NCBI RefSeq assembly: GCF_049243985.1
Contig: NC_135384.1
Location: forward strand, 14,938,501 to 15,002,500
Source of the DNA: Paroedura picta
Lineage: Eukaryota > Chordata > Lepidosauria > Squamata > Gekkonidae
Length of the DNA stretch: 64,000 bases
Reading direction: 5' to 3'
Shown: piece after piece, positions 11,541 through 22,377 of the stretch
How positions within the stretch are numbered: the stretch's first letter is position 1
Layout of the letters: each line of letters begins with the position of its first letter
The notes under the pieces: generated by a model
Told to the model about the DNA's origin: nothing
Seen by the model: the letters and a program-made list of their open reading frames with translations, nothing else
Database searches by the model: none
Position numbers and translations under genes: made by a program

Positions 11541-12032
11541 TGTAGGGAGCACAAATAATACCAGAAAGTAAAGAAGAGACAATGTAGGGACATTGACAGT
11601 CACTCAAACAATACCAATAGCAACAAAGTCGTTCCCAATAAAACTATTGTATTACTCACTGATATCACACTGCCCATGCACAGAAGGCATCAATTGAAGC
11701 ACAGCCAACATACCTGCTGCCCTTCAAAAGGTGTGATCCTTCCACAACATTACCATTTGTCTACACCAAAAGGCATGCACCAAAGGCTTTGGGTAGCCAC
11801 AGTCCCTTGCTTTCCTACCAATGGGCATTTTCATATCCAATCAACCCACATAGTAACAATTTGCCCTTTCACCGTGCAAATGGGTCAGAGCCAGAGAGTG
11901 AAGGAAGAAACGGCATTTATTTCAGTACCTTGTTTGACTCAAAACTGCTTATGTTCCTGGGAACATCCCAGTTAGATCCTCAAAAGTGCATTTCTTGCAC
12001 AGCGGATCGGTCTTTGACTGCCAATTATAATT
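11541..12032. other. No gene; upstream region of the 12033 OR
   Basis: No repeat is recognised. If the OR at 12033 is spliced (see its entry), an upstream coding exon could be hidden here or further left, but none can be picked out with confidence. Confidence 0.4.
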
Positions 12033-13007
12033 ATGCTTTCATTGCTGTTTTTCCTCCAGGTAAACCCATTGATAAACCAAACGGTCATCACAGAATTCAT
12101 CCTCCTGGGATTCGGGGATCATCCTGAACTGCAGATACTTTTCTTCCTGCTGTTTCTAATAATCTACATCATGACTGTCCTGGGGAATTTTCTTATTGTT
12201 GTGCTGGTTGTGACTGACAGGCATCTTCACATTCCCATGTACTTCTTCCTGGGAAACTTATCCTGTTTGGAGATTTGTTACACTTCAACTATCCTGCCCA
12301 GAATGCTCGTGAGTTTCCTGACAGGGAACAGAGCCATTTCCTTACCGGGTTGTTTTATACAATTGTATTTGTTTGGCTTTCTGGTGACTACAGAAACGTG
12401 TCTCTTATCTGTCATGTCTTATGATCGGTATTTAGCTATCTGCAAGCCATTCCAATACCAATTCCGCATGAATAACAAGGTATGTATCACTTTAGCAGCT
12501 GGCTCTTGGATAAGTGGTTGTTTTTCAGTCTCGGTAGTAGTTGTGTGGCTGTCACAGTTAACGTACTGTGGTGTCAATGGAATTGATCATTTCTTCTGCG
12601 ATTTTGTGCCTCTGAGCAGACTGGCTTGCAGCGACATATCTCTGGTGATGGAGGTCGCCTTTATGTTGTGTTCTGTATTCACTTTGCCCCCATTTCTATT
12701 GACTATAACTTCCTACTTTTGCATCATAGCGGTCATTCTGAGAATCCCTTCAACCACTGGGAGACAAAAGACATTTTCTACCTGCTCCTCCCACCTTCTT
12801 GTAGTTAGTATTTTCTATGGCACCTTAATGATTGTGTATCTCTTTCCAGAAGGTCCCTTACTGAAGGGTTCATCCAAAGTGTTCTCCTTTTTCTATACTG
12901 TCATGACGCCAATGATCAATCCCCTAATATACAGTTTGAGGAATAAGGAGGTGAAGGAAGCCATGAAGAAGTGGACTCAGAAATTCTGGTCACCTCTAGG
13001 ATTTTAG
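12033..13007 (+). CDS. Olfactory receptor, class II, OR11A1-like
   Basis: Odorant-binding seven-helix GPCR that couples to Golf in olfactory neurons. Residues are counted from the ATG at 12033: N-glycosylation site NQT at 15, TM1 GN at 51-52, PMYFFLGNLS at 68, MSYDRYLAIC at 128, FFCDF in loop 2, KTFSTCSSHL in TM6 and PMINPLIYSLRN in TM7. At 324 codons with no break it looks functional. The start is odd. The ATG lies inside a pyrimidine tract that ends in a textbook acceptor (TTTTTCCTCCAG, AG at 12058-12059), and no other in-frame ATG occurs before TM1. Either the ATG at 12033 is used unspliced, giving an unusual MLSLLFFLQ leader, or the initiator comes from an upstream exon joined at 12060 in phase 0. 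Likeness to OR11A1-like reptile receptors is from recall. Confidence 0.9.
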   Translation: MLSLLFFLQVNPLINQTVITEFILLGFGDHPELQILFFLLFLIIYIMTVLGNFLIVVLVVTDRHLHIPMYFFLGNLSCLEICYTSTILPRMLVSFLTGNRAISLPGCFIQLYLFGFLVTTETCLLSVMSYDRYLAICKPFQYQFRMNNKVCITLAAGSWISGCFSVSVVVVWLSQLTYCGVNGIDHFFCDFVPLSRLACSDISLVMEVAFMLCSVFTLPPFLLTITSYFCIIAVILRIPSTTGRQKTFSTCSSHLLVVSIFYGTLMIVYLFPEGPLLKGSSKVFSFFYTVMTPMINPLIYSLRNKEVKEAMKKWTQKFWSPLGF

Positions 13008-13412
13008 AAAATTTTTTATAGTGGCTCCAGATGTTTCATAAACTGACACATCTCTGTGTATTTTTGTTTCATGGAATGGAGACATTAAGTAGAAATAAAA
13101 TGATACTTATTGTAATACTATTTAAGAAAATAACACTTCTCTTCATTTGTTGTTCTTTTTATCTTACCTCCCTGCCAAACCACTATGCCTAATCTACCTC
13201 CTATATTTTGGTTGTCCATACAAGGCACAGTGTCCCAGTAGGTGTCAGATACTCTCCGCCTGTTATAGTTTAGCAAATCTTAGATGCAAAATGAGATGGA
13301 AAGCTCAAAATGTTACATATTTTTATGCCGTCAGATTTGGCTTCATGGCTGAAATGTTTAGCCCTGAACCAGATAATCTTGACATCTGCTTCTGCAGGAT
13401 ATGACAATTCAT
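13008..13412. other. 3' flank of the 12033 OR
   Basis: AT-rich, with an AATAAA at about 13097 that could serve as polyadenylation signal for the OR. Nothing else is seen. Confidence 0.4.
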
Positions 13413-13510
13413 ATCATAGAATCATAGAGTTGGAAGGGGCCATACAGACCATCTTGTCCAACCCCCTGCTCAATTCAGGATCAGCCCAAATATTACATCT
13501 AGAAGATGTA
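13413..13510 (-). mobile_element. CR1 LINE 3' end
   Basis: TCATAGAATCATAGAG, then TTGGAAGGGGCCATACAG and CCAACCCCCTGCTC. Short truncated copy. Confidence 0.85.
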
Positions 13511-13614
13511 CAATTAATCCATGAATGCAGAAGAAGCTACAAAAACTTTCAGAAAAGCTTAGGTTAGTAAGCCTAGGTTAGTTTTTCCTTCCCTTGCTAC
13601 TTCTCTGACCCAGA

Positions 13615-13975
13615 GGAAATGATATTTTGCAGAGCCTGCAAAACGGAGCTCTTCCGCCAGGAGTTTGGTTGAGGCTGGGGAAAGGGTGCCTGGAATGACA
13701 GACTAGTATAGACTATGGTATGGGAGATCTCACCACATAAGAACTTTGATAGGCAACGGGGGCTGGAGCAGCGGAGCTCTGGGGTTTCTTTTTGTTTTGT
13801 TCTGACATCGTGATGCTGTTGAATATTAGATTATTTTAATTGTGGTTGGAGATGTTTTATTGTTGATATATTGGATTGTGTTTTTATTGTTTTACTGTGA
13901 GCCGCCTCAGGCTTGCAGTTGCCGGGAGAGGCGGTATACAAATATAAAAATAAATAAATAAACAAATAAAGAAAA
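13615..13975 (+). mobile_element. LINE 3' end with (AATA)n tail
   Basis: A remnant of the LINE C-terminal coding end (GCAGAGCCTGCAAAACGGAG) is followed by an AT-rich 3' UTR, then GAGCCGCCTCAGGC and AGGCGGTATACAAAT with an AAATAAATAA tail. It is the same group as 7150-7770. Confidence 0.65.
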
Positions 13976-14487
13976 TATCACTTTTGCCAAGTAGATAGAC
14001 ATGTCCATAATAAATTTCCCTCAGTCCAACCATGCTCTGTCCAACCCATGAAGTATGATCCCCTTCTTTGTGATGCTAGATATTATTAAAATGAATCAAA
14101 GCTGAATAAGACAATTTCTTTAAACCCTTGCTCAGTCTAAAAATGACATATCCTAGTTTACGTCTATGGAACTGTCCAACATTTGTCTTGAGTTTTGACC
14201 CATAACTACCAACAGTAATAGAAATATAATAAGCAAGAAGGGAAAGAAAGAGGACATGGTCAGTGGGGACTAGATTGAGCTGGGATTGGTGGTATAATTC
14301 TTTAAAAATATGAGAAAATAAGTGATGGGCATCAACTGGCTCATGAACTAAATTTCATGATGAATTTTGGTGGGATCATGGTAGGGCAACCAGCATCAAC
14401 TTTCTCTGAACTTCCAAGTGATTCATGGAAGTTCATGATTCAATACAATTCCAGACAGTCTCCACTCAAAACATGTTTATCTAATTT
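13976..14487. other. No recognisable feature
   Basis: AT-rich spacer. Nothing supported. Confidence 0.5.
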
Positions 14488-14852
14488 CAGTTTGGTGTAG
14501 TGGTTAGGAATGTGAACTTCTAATCTGGCATGCCAGGTTTGATTCTGCGCTCTTCCACATGCAACCAGCTGGGTGACCTTGGGCTCACCACAGCTCTGAT
14601 AAAACTGTTCTGATTGGGCAGTGATATCAGCGCTCTTTCAGCCTCACCCACCCCACAGGGTGTCTGTTGTGGGGAGAGGAATGGGAAGGCGACTATAAGT
14701 CGCTTTGAGCCTCCTTCGGTAGGGAAAGCGGCATATAAGAACCAACTCTTCTTCTTCTTCTTCTTCTTCTTCTTCTTCTTCTTCTTCTTCTTCTTCTTCT
14801 TCTTCTTCTTCTTCTTCTTCTTCTTCTTCTTCTTCTTCTTCTTCTTCTTCTT
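14488..14852 (+). mobile_element. Sauria-like SINE with expanded (CTT)n tail
   Basis: The tRNA-like head (GTAGTGGTTAGGAATGTG, B box GGTTTGATTC) is followed by ACCAGCTGGGTGACCTTGGG, the body, and AAGCGGCATATAAGAACC. The tail (14747-14852) has about 35 CTT units. Long Lys, Glu and Phe open frames here are only readings of the tail. Confidence 0.88.
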
Positions 14853-15611
14853 CAAAATAACAAGTTCCAAAAGCAACATCAAAACAAAGCCTGTATTTTT
14901 GCAAGTTCACCTATTTTCCTCAAAAGCACTTTCCTAGGGGCTTCTCCTTTGGTGGGTCATAATTAGGACCCCCAAGTTTAATATGTGTATAACTTGGAGG
15001 ACATGAATAGGAGCATCAGGAGGAGATCCCCTACAAGTTTGGTGTCTATAGTTTGGATAAGGTTCTATATACTTAGGAACCTGCAAGTATCATTTCCCCA
15101 GAAACCACTTCCCTGGGACCACCTTCTTTGAGTGGCTGTAACTTGGACCCCATAAATTCAATCCACGCCAAACTTGAAGGACAGGTAAGGGAGAGTCAGC
15201 CAGAAAACTCTGGTGAGGTTGGTGATTTTAGCACCCCAAGGGGCCATTCTACCATATCACTAACCTCAGAATCTGAGCCAGTTCATTTAGCACCTAAAAG
15301 TTGGTGATGGTTCATGGTTCATGAACCAGGCATACCACAACCCATGGACCGAACCACATTTCCTTGGTTTGTGCCCGTCCATAGCAGAAATGAAGCGAGG
15401 GCAATTTGGTGCATTTAAGTTAATCCCTGCCTGTAAAATGTGGGGAAAAGAAAAGCTTCACAAATATTTTCACAATTTTTAATTAAATATTTTTTTCTGT
15501 TTAATAAAACGTATCTGTCAGAAAAGAATTTCACATTACAAATCTTTCTTGTAATTAAAAAAAAATTGGATTATTCAGTGGGACCTAAATGTAAATGTTA
15601 CAGTTTTGTTA
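14853..15611. other. No recognisable feature
   Basis: Two weakly similar stretches (around 14940-15060 and 15110-15240: CTTGGAGGACATGAATAGG against CTTGAAGGACAGGTAAGGG) hint at an old local duplication. No gene is seen. Confidence 0.45.
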
Positions 15612-15745
15612 AAGGTAAAGGTAAAGGTGTCCCCTGTGCAAGCACCGAGTCATGTCTGACCCTTGGGGTGACGCCCTCCAGCGTTTTCATGGCAGACTCA
15701 ATACGGGGTGGCTTGCCAGTGCCTTCCCCAGTTATTACCATAACA
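15612..15745 (-). mobile_element. tRNA-type SINE, 3' part only
   Basis: (AAAGGT)n, then GCAAGCACCGAGTCATGTC, ending at CCCCAGTTATTACC. It stops at nearly the same internal point as the copy at 1968-2108. Confidence 0.8.
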
Positions 15746-16874
15746 GTTTTGTTATAGAATGTCATATATCCATCACTAGAATGCATGCCTTTTCTTTACA
15801 GCCTCTCTTCCCTCAATCTTCATTCCTCCTGCTATTTTTGCTACTTTATATGAGCAACCTTCATGCCCGAGTGTTTGAAGTATAGTTTCACTTTGTAGTT
15901 GGATAAATTTACATAGCCCTGAGAACAGGGCTCTGGCAGTCAAACCTCTGGAAGGTGGGGGGGGGGACATGGGTATCTCTGTTCCTGGAAAATTCCATGA
16001 GGCGTCTTCAACAATGTATGCTCTGTGACAGCAACTTCCTGTAGATGCTCAAATAAGGTTTCCAATAAAACTACTTTTATTCTGTCTACAATAAGCTCTG
16101 AGTCTGCTTTTGTGTCCTCTGAGGTGTGTGTCCTCAGGGTCATGACACAAAAGTACAGAGTATTTTTTCAAAGGCAAAAATGGCACTTATGTTCTAACCC
16201 ACATTCTCTCAGTGCCTCAAAGCCGCAACTCCCTGCTTTTTCTTCTCTTCATAATTATGCTGACTTTTTTTTCCCTTCCTCAATATGCTGACTTTTTTGT
16301 TTTACTTCTTCAAAGCTGCAGCCATAAAAGAGCCGCTAAATTCAGATTATTATATCATATTTTTATATAATATAATTTGTATTTAGAATGAAGCTTCCAG
16401 TGAAGTGGGGGGGGGGGTAGCATTTAAAGGGAGTGGATGATTGCCTAACAGCTGATAATGACATCTGCAGCACCAGCTCCCTTTAAATCCCTCCCCAGTT
16501 TGGGGAGCAGGTGGCATACCTGTCATTATCAGTGGTTCAGCATGCCATTCTCTCCTCCATCTCAGATACTGCCTGAGAAAGTGGGGGGAAGATCCATTAA
16601 AATGGCTGAATCATGGCCAAATCATGGGGCACAATTCAGCCACTCTGATTCAGACCTTTTGAATGCAGGGAATAAATGGTTCAGCTTTGATGGGCCAATA
16701 ACATATCTGAACCAGCATTGCTGACTCTAAACTGCCACTGAGTCTAATGTGGAAACTGAATTTCAGTTAAAAGGCAAAGAGTAGAAACAAGGATGTAGGT
16801 GGGTGTTGAAATTCAATAAATGCCAATACTTTGTGAGAGACAATAGCATTGCCAGTAGCATAATGCCTCCCCCC
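15746..16874. other. No recognisable feature
   Basis: Intergenic sequence with G and C homopolymer runs. Two stretches (16385-16560) resemble 60280-60540 (CAGCTGATAATGACATCTG against its complement-type wording there), so this may be an unnamed dispersed repeat. No gene is supported. Confidence 0.35.
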
Positions 16875-17846
16875 CTACCAGCAAACCATGATTACAGTTC
16901 CAATATTTTTCACAAACACCTGCTTCCTGCTCATCATCTTCTTCAGAGCTTCCTTCACCTCATTGTTCCTTAGACTGTAAATTATTGGATTCAGGAGTGG
17001 GGTGACTACTGCATAAAAGACTGATGCCACTTTGTCCAACTCAGAAGCAGTAGGGGAGATGGGCCGTACATATATAAAAATGACTGTGGCATAGTAAATG
17101 ACCACCACGGTGAGGTGTGATCCACAAGTCGAAAATGCCTTCTGCCTCCCACTGGTTGAAGGGATACGGAGAATGGTGGAGATTATGAATGTGTAGGATA
17201 TCATGGTGAGCAAACAGGTGCTGAGGATGACCATGGAGGCCAACACTGTCACAAGCGTTGAGCTGAGAAAAACAGCACCACATGATCGCCTGAGCAAGGG
17301 CCCAGCATCACAGAAGAAATGGTGGATTTCCTTGGGCCCACAGAATGAAAGCTGAGAAATGAGGACAATAGGAATCAAGGGGGCAAGGAATCCAGCCACC
17401 CAGGCTGCTGTAACAATCCAGGTACTTATCTGCAGAGTCATATGGCTTGGATAATGCAGAGGGTGGCAGATAGCCAAGTAGCGGTCGTAGGCCATAGCAG
17501 CTAACAAGAAACATTCAGTGGAGCCCAAGGCAAAGAAAAGATAGAGCTGGGAGATGCAGCCTGCCACGGAGATAGTACTCCCACCAACTAGGAAACTTTC
17601 TAGCATCTTGGGCACAGTGGACGTTGTATACCAAATCTCCATGAAGGAGAAATTACCCAGGAAGTAATACATGGGGCGCTGCAGTTTATGATTTGTCTTA
17701 ATGACTGAGATGATGATTACGTTGGCAGTTACTGTGAGAACGTAGGTGGCCAAGACTAACATGAAGGCCAGCATGCGGATCTGTGGAGAAGCAGAAAAGC
17801 CCATGATGATAAAACCCTTCACCACAGTCCTGTTGGCTAATTCCAT
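16875..17846 (-). CDS. Olfactory receptor, class II (OR6/OR11-type)
   Basis: Intact 323-codon receptor starting MELANRT, with N-glycosylation at NRT (5). Motifs: PMYYFLGNFS at 58, LLAAMAYDRYLAIC from 114, HHFFCDAGPLL in loop 2, KAFSTCGSHL in TM6 and PLLNPIIYSLRN in TM7. TM1 has AN (41-42) where most ORs have GN. The TM1 Asn is kept. After TM7 the tail is longer than in its neighbours, ending in VIMVCW. The start was chosen because ORs begin about here; the open frame extends 30 codons upstream only with a TTG. A likely splice acceptor (TTTCACCAG, AG at 17864-17865) lies 17 nt upstream of the ATG. It is not a close relative of the other seven, and the subfamily is uncertain. Confidence 0.93.
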   Translation of the reverse strand: MELANRTVVKGFIIMGFSASPQIRMLAFMLVLATYVLTVTANVIIISVIKTNHKLQRPMYYFLGNFSFMEIWYTTSTVPKMLESFLVGGSTISVAGCISQLYLFFALGSTECFLLAAMAYDRYLAICHPLHYPSHMTLQISTWIVTAAWVAGFLAPLIPIVLISQLSFCGPKEIHHFFCDAGPLLRRSCGAVFLSSTLVTVLASMVILSTCLLTMISYTFIISTILRIPSTSGRQKAFSTCGSHLTVVVIYYATVIFIYVRPISPTASELDKVASVFYAVVTPLLNPIIYSLRNNEVKEALKKMMSRKQVFVKNIGTVIMVCW

Positions 17847-19188
17847 ATTAACATCTTCTCTGGCTGGTGAAATTATGGACAAGAAGGAAAAAATGGAAAG
17901 AAATGGAAAGGAAAACCAATTAATATTGTAAAGCAAGTGGTTGATTTACATGCTGTATGTCTTATATTTGTTATAAGACTACCTGACATTTGATGGTCAA
18001 GTGTTATTTTTGTCTGATAGTTCCAGATAATCATTGTAAATATTCCCATCTCCCTTCTGTGTTATCGTCATTATATCACACATAAAATATGTGCACCCAT
18101 TGTCAGAGTGCTAAATTTGACTGAGTCCAAGTGGCAGACCCAAGGTTGTCCGTTCAGCTTCATGGCTGAATGGAAATTTGAATCCAGTTGACACAAGCCT
18201 TAGGTCAATACCCTAACACATGTACCATGCTGTTTAGTATTTGTCAGACATCCACTGGTATACAAAATTGGACATAATGATTGCCAATATTTACTAGAGT
18301 GACACTGGTCTTTTGCAAACATGAGTCTTGCAGCAACTTAAAGACAATAAAGGTACTGAACTGTGTGTGACAAACTTTTAAAAATGTTATCATACTTCAT
18401 CAGAGGCAATTAATTCTACAAATTTCACGTGAATGACAGAAAGAAAAAGAATGAGAGAGAGAGAGAGGGAATGTGGAAAACATTTGAAAATGTGGAACTT
18501 AAAAAAATAGGAAAACACAACTTTACAAAACAGCAAAATAAGACGGGAAAGACAAGAAATATATCAGAAAGTTTAGAAACAGGGACTGGAGTCATGAAAG
18601 TAGACAACAAAGAACAAATGTATGCTTTATCTAAAAGTTAAATCATGCTTCATGCAGCAGTTGTGCCTGCATAGATATTAAATGTCACTCAAGGGTTCCC
18701 CATATAAAATAGTTAATGTGAACGGGAAGGATCCTCAAGACACTTGTGGATCCACCCCAAGGAACCAACTTATTTGATCATGACAAATCTAAAAGGATTT
18801 TCTCATACTTCAGCCTTTGTAGAACTCAAATCAGAAATAAAGCATCAGCTTGAAATAAAATATTTAAAATGGTTTCTAGATATAAATTAAATCTAGAACA
18901 GATTCCTGTCTGTCCTAAATAGTGCAGGGTATTAAGATTCTTTGTACCTTCATTCCACCTGTATTTCTTAATAGGGCGATGTGTTTTCACAGCCATTTTA
19001 TAGGACAGTTTGGAGTAAAGGAAAAGTCCATTATGATAGCTTATGAAAACTATATCATGTGCACAACCCAAATAGTTGGCTTGCTTTGGGAAAAACGGCT
19101 TGAAACCATACAGTAAGCCCATGTAGAGCAACAAATTGACTCTATGCTTTTATGCCTTTTCATTATAACATTGGAGGAGAAGGCAAGC
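17847..19188. other. No gene recognised
   Basis: 5' side of the 16875 OR, AT-rich, with a purine-rich stretch near 18435-18475. A degraded SINE may lie around 18120-18230, and a trace of the 41095-type repeat around 18320-18410. Neither is certain. Confidence 0.4.
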
Positions 19189-19434
19189 AGGCAGGCAGGC
19201 AGGCAGGAAGGAAGGAAGGAAGGAAGGAAGGAAGGAAGGAAGGAAGGAAGGAAGGAAGGAAGGAAGGAAGGAAGGAAAGAGAATAGGACTCAGGGGGAAG
19301 GAAGGAAGGAAGGAAGGAAGGAAGGAAAGAGAATAAGACTCAGGGGGAAGGAAGGAAGGAAGGAAGGAAGGAAGGAAGGAAGGAAGGAAGGAAGGAAGGA
19401 AGGAAGGAAGGAAGGAAGGAAGGAAGGAAGGAAG
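19189..19434. repeat. (GGCA)n-(GAAG)n microsatellite with duplicated interruption
   Basis: Four GGCA units lead into a long (GAAG)n array. Two nearly identical interruptions (AAAGAGAATAGGACTCAGGG at about 19276 and its one-base variant at about 19327) split the array, so the interruption was duplicated together with repeat units. Confidence 0.95.
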
Positions 19435-20350
19435 CTTGACTTTTTAAAATTTTACTTTGAATAATGTGTTATCACACACACAAACACATATACATATAGT
19501 TACCTCCAACAGAGAATTAACATCCAGGGGATACAAAAATGATGCTATCCAAACACATCACTAGAGTAGTATTAAGATTAACAAGAGTAAAATCTCTAAA
19601 GAAATGGTCCAATGTAGCTTGATGTCAAAGTTCTAATGTCCAAATACTTCATAAAATCAATACATTTTTGGTAAACAAGGCTAAAGTTGGTCTACCTGTC
19701 TGCCCCCTTAATCTCATATCTCTTTATGGCCTTCTTTTTTTAGGCCTAACAATTTCCCATCTGGATGCTGCTTTCTTACAATCGAAGCCATAGAAAATGT
19801 GGAGCATTGCATGCAGCTGCTATTTCAACCAAATCTTTCTGCTCACAAGAGACCTAATCTGTATTTCTGAGCAAAAACCTGTGGGATATGTTTAAAACAA
19901 TCAATTATTTAAACACTCTTATGTGCATCTGTGGGAGTTTTTTACCCTCAAGTCATGTCTTCTTTATCTAGCTTAAGGAGATTAGACTCAAAAACTCCAA
20001 ATAGCAGACAAGAACAATGCTGAAGTCATTCATTTCTTTTGGGACCTGTCCTCTTCCAGAGTCTATAGGGCCAGGAACTGATTTTCAGTATTCATTTTTT
20101 TTAAAGTTAATCTCTGTTGCTTTTATTTCTGAAATTCTAAGAAAAAGCATATGGACACTCTTCTATTCAATTGTTCACTAAGATCAGTCCAACATAATGT
20201 TGAAGACTTGATTTCCTGTTCTACAGATATGGAGATCTGTCTTTTATTTTGGTATTAGGGTTTAAACCCTCCAAGACAATGTCCCTTTTATTTAAGAAAA
20301 TGGTGTGGAAGAAAAAAACCCTCCATGATGCAATTGTTGATGTGGGAACA
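19435..20350. other. No recognisable feature
   Basis: AT-rich intergenic DNA. No coding, RNA or repeat signal is identified. Confidence 0.5.
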
Positions 20351-21560
20351 TCTGTAGCTGCAGACTAAGGGGGAAATGCAACAGAAGTCGATGAACGTGA
20401 TGTCACATCCCCCCCCCCCAGCTGCTGTAACCAAGCAGCAGAGTGGAAGCCCATCATTTCACTTGTCAAGGTAACAGACAGACATGGCCACCATGATAGT
20501 AAAGGGCTGAAGCAGGCTATGCATGCCTGCCGCAGGGCCACCGTTGTAGCTGGTTTACCAGTTTTAGAAATGGCAGGAATTTCCTCCTGTTCCAATAAAT
20601 GATTAACATCTCATCTCTTAAAGCTTTCTTTCTCAAAGCTTTTGAACACATAGAAATGCAACTGTTCCCATTTTTGAGGTGTGCACCGCAGCTTGGCCCT
20701 TATTTGCGCTGCTGCATTGCATTCCGCAGGGAGGAGGACAATTGGCAAGCTGCCAGTCCCACAACCCTGGCCAAGAGTGAAGAGGGAGGGTGCGAGACTA
20801 TCATGGCCGCTCATTCCACCCAAGGCCAAAAATCCTCACCCACGGCCAAGCGCATGGACAGGAAGCCAGTGTGTCACTGGGTGGGAAGATCACCCCCAAC
20901 CCCATAAGTGTGCAGCAGAGGGGGAGATTGGCCCCATGGACTACCCCAGACACCAGCCTGGCATGCTGCTCCTTGCTGGACTTCCTCCATGGCTCTTCAT
21001 GGTGGCCTGAAAGCCACCATAGGTAGCAGAAAGGGGCAGGCCTCACTGGTCCCAGCCACCACAGAGACAAGCTCCTCCATGGCCTGCTGGGCAAAGAGGT
21101 TGGGACCCATGTGCATGGTACCTTTACAGGTGCCATGTGTTCCACCTGCATCCTTTCACACTGTGCACACTGCACTTTTGCAGTGCTGATCTCACATGGG
21201 CCACAGGGGTGGTCGCGTCCACCTCCAGCCCACCTTCCGCCGCACCAACCAGTGGCTCTGTTAATTCCTTGCCACACATTAGCTGCAATAAGGAGAACAA
21301 AAAACACCAACAAACTGATACAATGATAACAAAATGCCAGAGATTGGAGGAGACAAGCTTGAAATTCCCCACCTGTACCATTTTCCCAATGTGAAAAGGA
21401 CCCACAGAGCCACACAAAATTGCTGCGGCCAAACATCTAGTATATTTGTGTGTTTGACCCACAAGGCAAATATAAATTATAGAGGGCCAATTCACATAAT
21501 CAAAACAGTCCATGGAAAAGGCTGAGCTCCATTCTCCCTGTGTTCTGCCAATGATCCGAA
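20351..21560. other. GC-rich unclassified block
   Basis: Much richer in GC than its surroundings, with overlapping open frames on both strands, the longest 211 codons at 20801-21436 (-). No protein family motif is seen and the frames shadow one another, so I do not call a gene. An unidentified repeat is the likelier explanation. Confidence 0.4.
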
Positions 21561-22231
21561 TTAAATAAACAAAAAATTTGATAAATACTTCGTATTTTAG
21601 AATTTATTATTATTATTGTGTTTGCACAACTGATTTGAAAAAAAAATGTGCATTTCAGACATAGAACTCCCAGGGTCACATGCAGTTAGGCTCTCACTGC
21701 TTTTCAAAGGCTTTACTTATCTAATACTTTCCACGTTCTATTGCCATGATACAAGTCTATGTGGTGAGATCACAAAATGGTCCTTTACATTAGGATATTA
21801 AGATTTTCAAATTTAATAACAAAATTGTAGGCTATTTACAGTGATTTCCAGAAACCTGAATATCGATGAAAGGGAGGGGAATATAATTTATGAAAGTAAC
21901 ATATCTATGGCTCAGTCCAAAATAACACCCGTTTAACTCTTTAAATACACGTAAGCTATATTGTACACAGAAAGGAATAGTATATCATGCAGAGGGCAAG
22001 TCAGCAACAGTTTTCAGAGAAATTTGGATATCCATAATACTGCTACACAAATTTTCTTTTTTAACATTTCACTACCAATTTGCAGTTGACCTATGATGAA
22101 ACCAAAGAGTTTTCAAAGCAAGATATATTCAAGCATCATTTCCCATTGTGTGTTACTGCAAATTTTCACCAAATCCTGAAAACATAGCACCTTTTCTCCA
22201 TTGCTGCTGAGATCCAATAAAACACTTACAG

Positions 22232-22367
22232 CAGGGGTAGTCAACCTGTGGTCCTCCAGATGTTCATGAACTACAATTCCCATGAGCCCCTGGCAGTGTT
22301 TTCTGGCAGGGGCTCGTGGGAATTGTAGTCCATGAACATCTGGAGGACCACAGGTTGACCACCCCTG
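22232..22367. mobile_element. Palindromic hAT-type MITE beside an OR stop codon
   Basis: Second copy of the family at 11004-11139, 136 bp. It has CAGGGGTAGTCAACCTG ends and a perfect 8-bp target duplication ACTTACAG (22224-22231, 22368-22375). It sits 2 bp beyond the stop codon of the OR, in its 3' UTR. The paralogous site in unit B (near 29778) is empty. Confidence 0.93.
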
Positions 22368-22377
22368 ACTTACAGAA

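Noticed and set aside
14520-14937. Open frames with long Lys, Glu or Phe runs
   Set aside because: They read through the (CTT)n tail of a SINE.
20801-21436. 211-codon open frame in a GC-rich block
   Set aside because: No motif, overlapping frames on both strands, and no start or splice context that favours it.
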